A stretch of DNA of 6,150 bases from contig JBEIRY010000079.1 in assembly GCA_040375675.1 (NCBI GenBank), positions 1-6,150 on the forward strand. The letters run 5' to 3'. The notes under the pieces are model-generated. The model saw only the letters and a program-made list of their open reading frames with translations, searched no databases and was not told where the DNA came from. This document shows, piece after piece, positions 5,116-6,150 of the stretch (position 1 is the stretch's first letter; each line of letters begins with the position of its first letter). Source of the stretch: CAIUSP01 sp040375675 (GTDB lineage Bacteria; Actinomycetota; Thermoleophilia; Solirubrobacterales; 70-9). The position numbers were made by a program, and so were the translations under genes.

Positions 5116-6150
5116 ACTCCCGAACTCTTCTGGCGGCCTTTGCCGTTGCGGTCGCCTTCGTGGTGGGCTCGATTGCCGCTGTCCGCACCGACGGCTTCGG
5201 CGGTCTGATTCCCGGTGGCGGCAACGCCAGCTCACAGGCGCTCGAGCTGATCGAGGCCGACTACTTCAAAGACGCTCCGACAGACCAACTGCAGGGAGCC
5301 TCGGTCAAGGGCATGGTCGACTTTCTCCATCGCCGCTACGACGATCGCTTTTCTCGCTACTTCGGGCCCTGGGCCTTTCAGCACTTTCAGGATGCAACCG
5401 CTGGTCAGTTCTCTGGCGTAGGCATGACCGTGAGCGAGGTCCCCGCAGGGCTCGAGGTGACCCGGGTCTTCCCCGACTCACCTGCGCTCAAGGCAGGGAT
5501 CGTCAAGGGCGATGTGGTGACCGCCGTCGACGGCAAGTCGATCCGGGGACTTTCGGCCGACCTCGCAACCAACCGGATCAAGGGCGAAGAGGGAACCGAC
5601 GTCAACCTCACCGTGCGCTCTTCGAACGGCAAGCAGCGAGATATCGAGTTGACCCGTGCCCAGGTTGCCCTGCCCGTGGTCGAGGGCAAGTTGATCACCG
5701 ATCAGGGAGAGAAGATCGCCTACGTACGGATGGCGACTTTTTCCACCGGCGTGCATGGCTTGCTACGCGACAAGGTCGAGACCCTCTACAAGCGCGGCGC
5801 CAAGGGATTGGTGCTCGACCTTCGCGACAACGGCGGGGGACTGCTCAGCGAGGCGGTGCTCGCATCGAGCGTCTTCATCGAAAGCGGCAGGATCGTCTCC
5901 ACCTCCGGTCGTGCCGAGCCCGAGGAGGTCTACGACGCCGAGGGCGACGCCCTTCCCCGCCACCCGATGGCTGTCTTGATCAACGAGAACACCGCATCGG
6001 CTGCCGAGATCATGTCGGCTGCGCTCGCGCAGTCGGGAGTGGCAACGACCGTGGGCACGACCTCTTTCGGCAAGGGAACCTTCCAGCGCATCTTCCCGCT
6101 CGAAAACGGCGGGGCGCTCGACCTGACCCTGGGTGAGTATCTGACCCGAA
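5112..6150 (+). CDS. S41-family carboxyl-terminal processing protease with PDZ domain (3' end beyond window)
   Basis: CtpA/CtpB/Prc-type serine protease acting outside the cytoplasmic membrane; 346 codons are visible and the gene runs off the window. Order: N-terminal hydrophobic helix about 5-24 (signal or membrane anchor), helical cap with the family's Ser-Arg-Tyr region (SRYFGP, 81-86), PDZ about 98-185 opening with FSGVGM (100-105), then the protease core with LVLDLRDNGGG (233-243, oxyanion region). The catalytic dyad is intact: S296 in TASAAE and K321 in FGKGTFQ, 25 residues apart as in E. coli Prc (S430/K455), with Q325 four residues after the lysine. The start is TTG 5112, overlapping the ftsX stop by 4 nt; no better in-frame start gives a full anchor helix. 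ctpB also neighbours ftsEX in Bacillus subtilis, so the linkage is conserved. Substrate is unknown; PDZ proteases of this family cleave C-termini or regulate envelope proteins, sometimes hydrolase-linked ones. Missing: probably the last 40-100 residues. Confidence 0.92.
   Translation, partial: MNSRTLLAAFAVAVAFVVGSIAAVRTDGFGGLIPGGGNASSQALELIEADYFKDAPTDQLQGASVKGMVDFLHRRYDDRFSRYFGPWAFQHFQDATAGQFSGVGMTVSEVPAGLEVTRVFPDSPALKAGIVKGDVVTAVDGKSIRGLSADLATNRIKGEEGTDVNLTVRSSNGKQRDIELTRAQVALPVVEGKLITDQGEKIAYVRMATFSTGVHGLLRDKVETLYKRGAKGLVLDLRDNGGGLLSEAVLASSVFIESGRIVSTSGRAEPEEVYDAEGDALPRHPMAVLINENTASAAEIMSAALAQSGVATTVGTTSFGKGTFQRIFPLENGGALDLTLGEYLTR

Overview
The window looks like ordinary chromosomal DNA from a moderately to highly GC-rich bacterium, most likely an actinomycete-type Gram-positive. 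The reasons are strong G/C at third codon positions, an ftsE-ftsX-S41 protease cluster, and exported GDPD and PD40 proteins of a style I associate with Thermoleophilia/Solirubrobacterales. That lineage call is an impression from protein style, not a computed result. I see no insertion sequence, CRISPR array, tRNA, rRNA or phage gene. All five genes encode intact, recognisable families; only the last is cut by the window edge.

Layout. (1) 33-1055, plus strand: quinolinate synthase (nadA), the iron-sulfur enzyme of de novo NAD synthesis; its true start may lie before the window. (2) 1082-2098, minus strand: a secreted glycerophosphodiester phosphodiesterase-family protein with an altered active-site motif, convergent with nadA across 26 bp. 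(3) 2099-2172: a short divergent promoter region with an inverted repeat and a candidate leaderless promoter. (4) 2173-3180, plus strand: an exported five-repeat PD40/TolB-like beta-propeller protein of unknown function. A perfect 14-bp AT-rich palindrome overlaps its first codons. (5) 3181-3373: a 193-bp spacer with several small inverted repeats and no convincing RNA gene. (6) 3374-6150 and beyond, plus strand: ftsE, ftsX and a PDZ-containing S41 carboxyl-terminal processing protease, joined by 4-nt stop/start overlaps (GTGA, then TTGA).

The ftsE-ftsX-ctp block is the functional core of the window. FtsE (ATPase) and FtsX (membrane protein) form a transporter-like complex that in characterised bacteria activates peptidoglycan hydrolases across the membrane during division or elongation. 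The overlapping membrane-anchored S41 protease is plausibly made in step with them and acts on the outer face. No M23/EnvC-like or NlpC/P60 hydrolase gene sits between ftsX and the protease, so the hydrolase partner must be encoded elsewhere.

No clearly new system is visible. The points most worth a second look are the non-canonical GDPD catalytic motif, the palindrome at the start of the propeller gene, the tightly coupled ftsE-ftsX-ctp operon with non-ATG internal starts, and the structured, apparently Shine-Dalgarno-free leader of ftsE.
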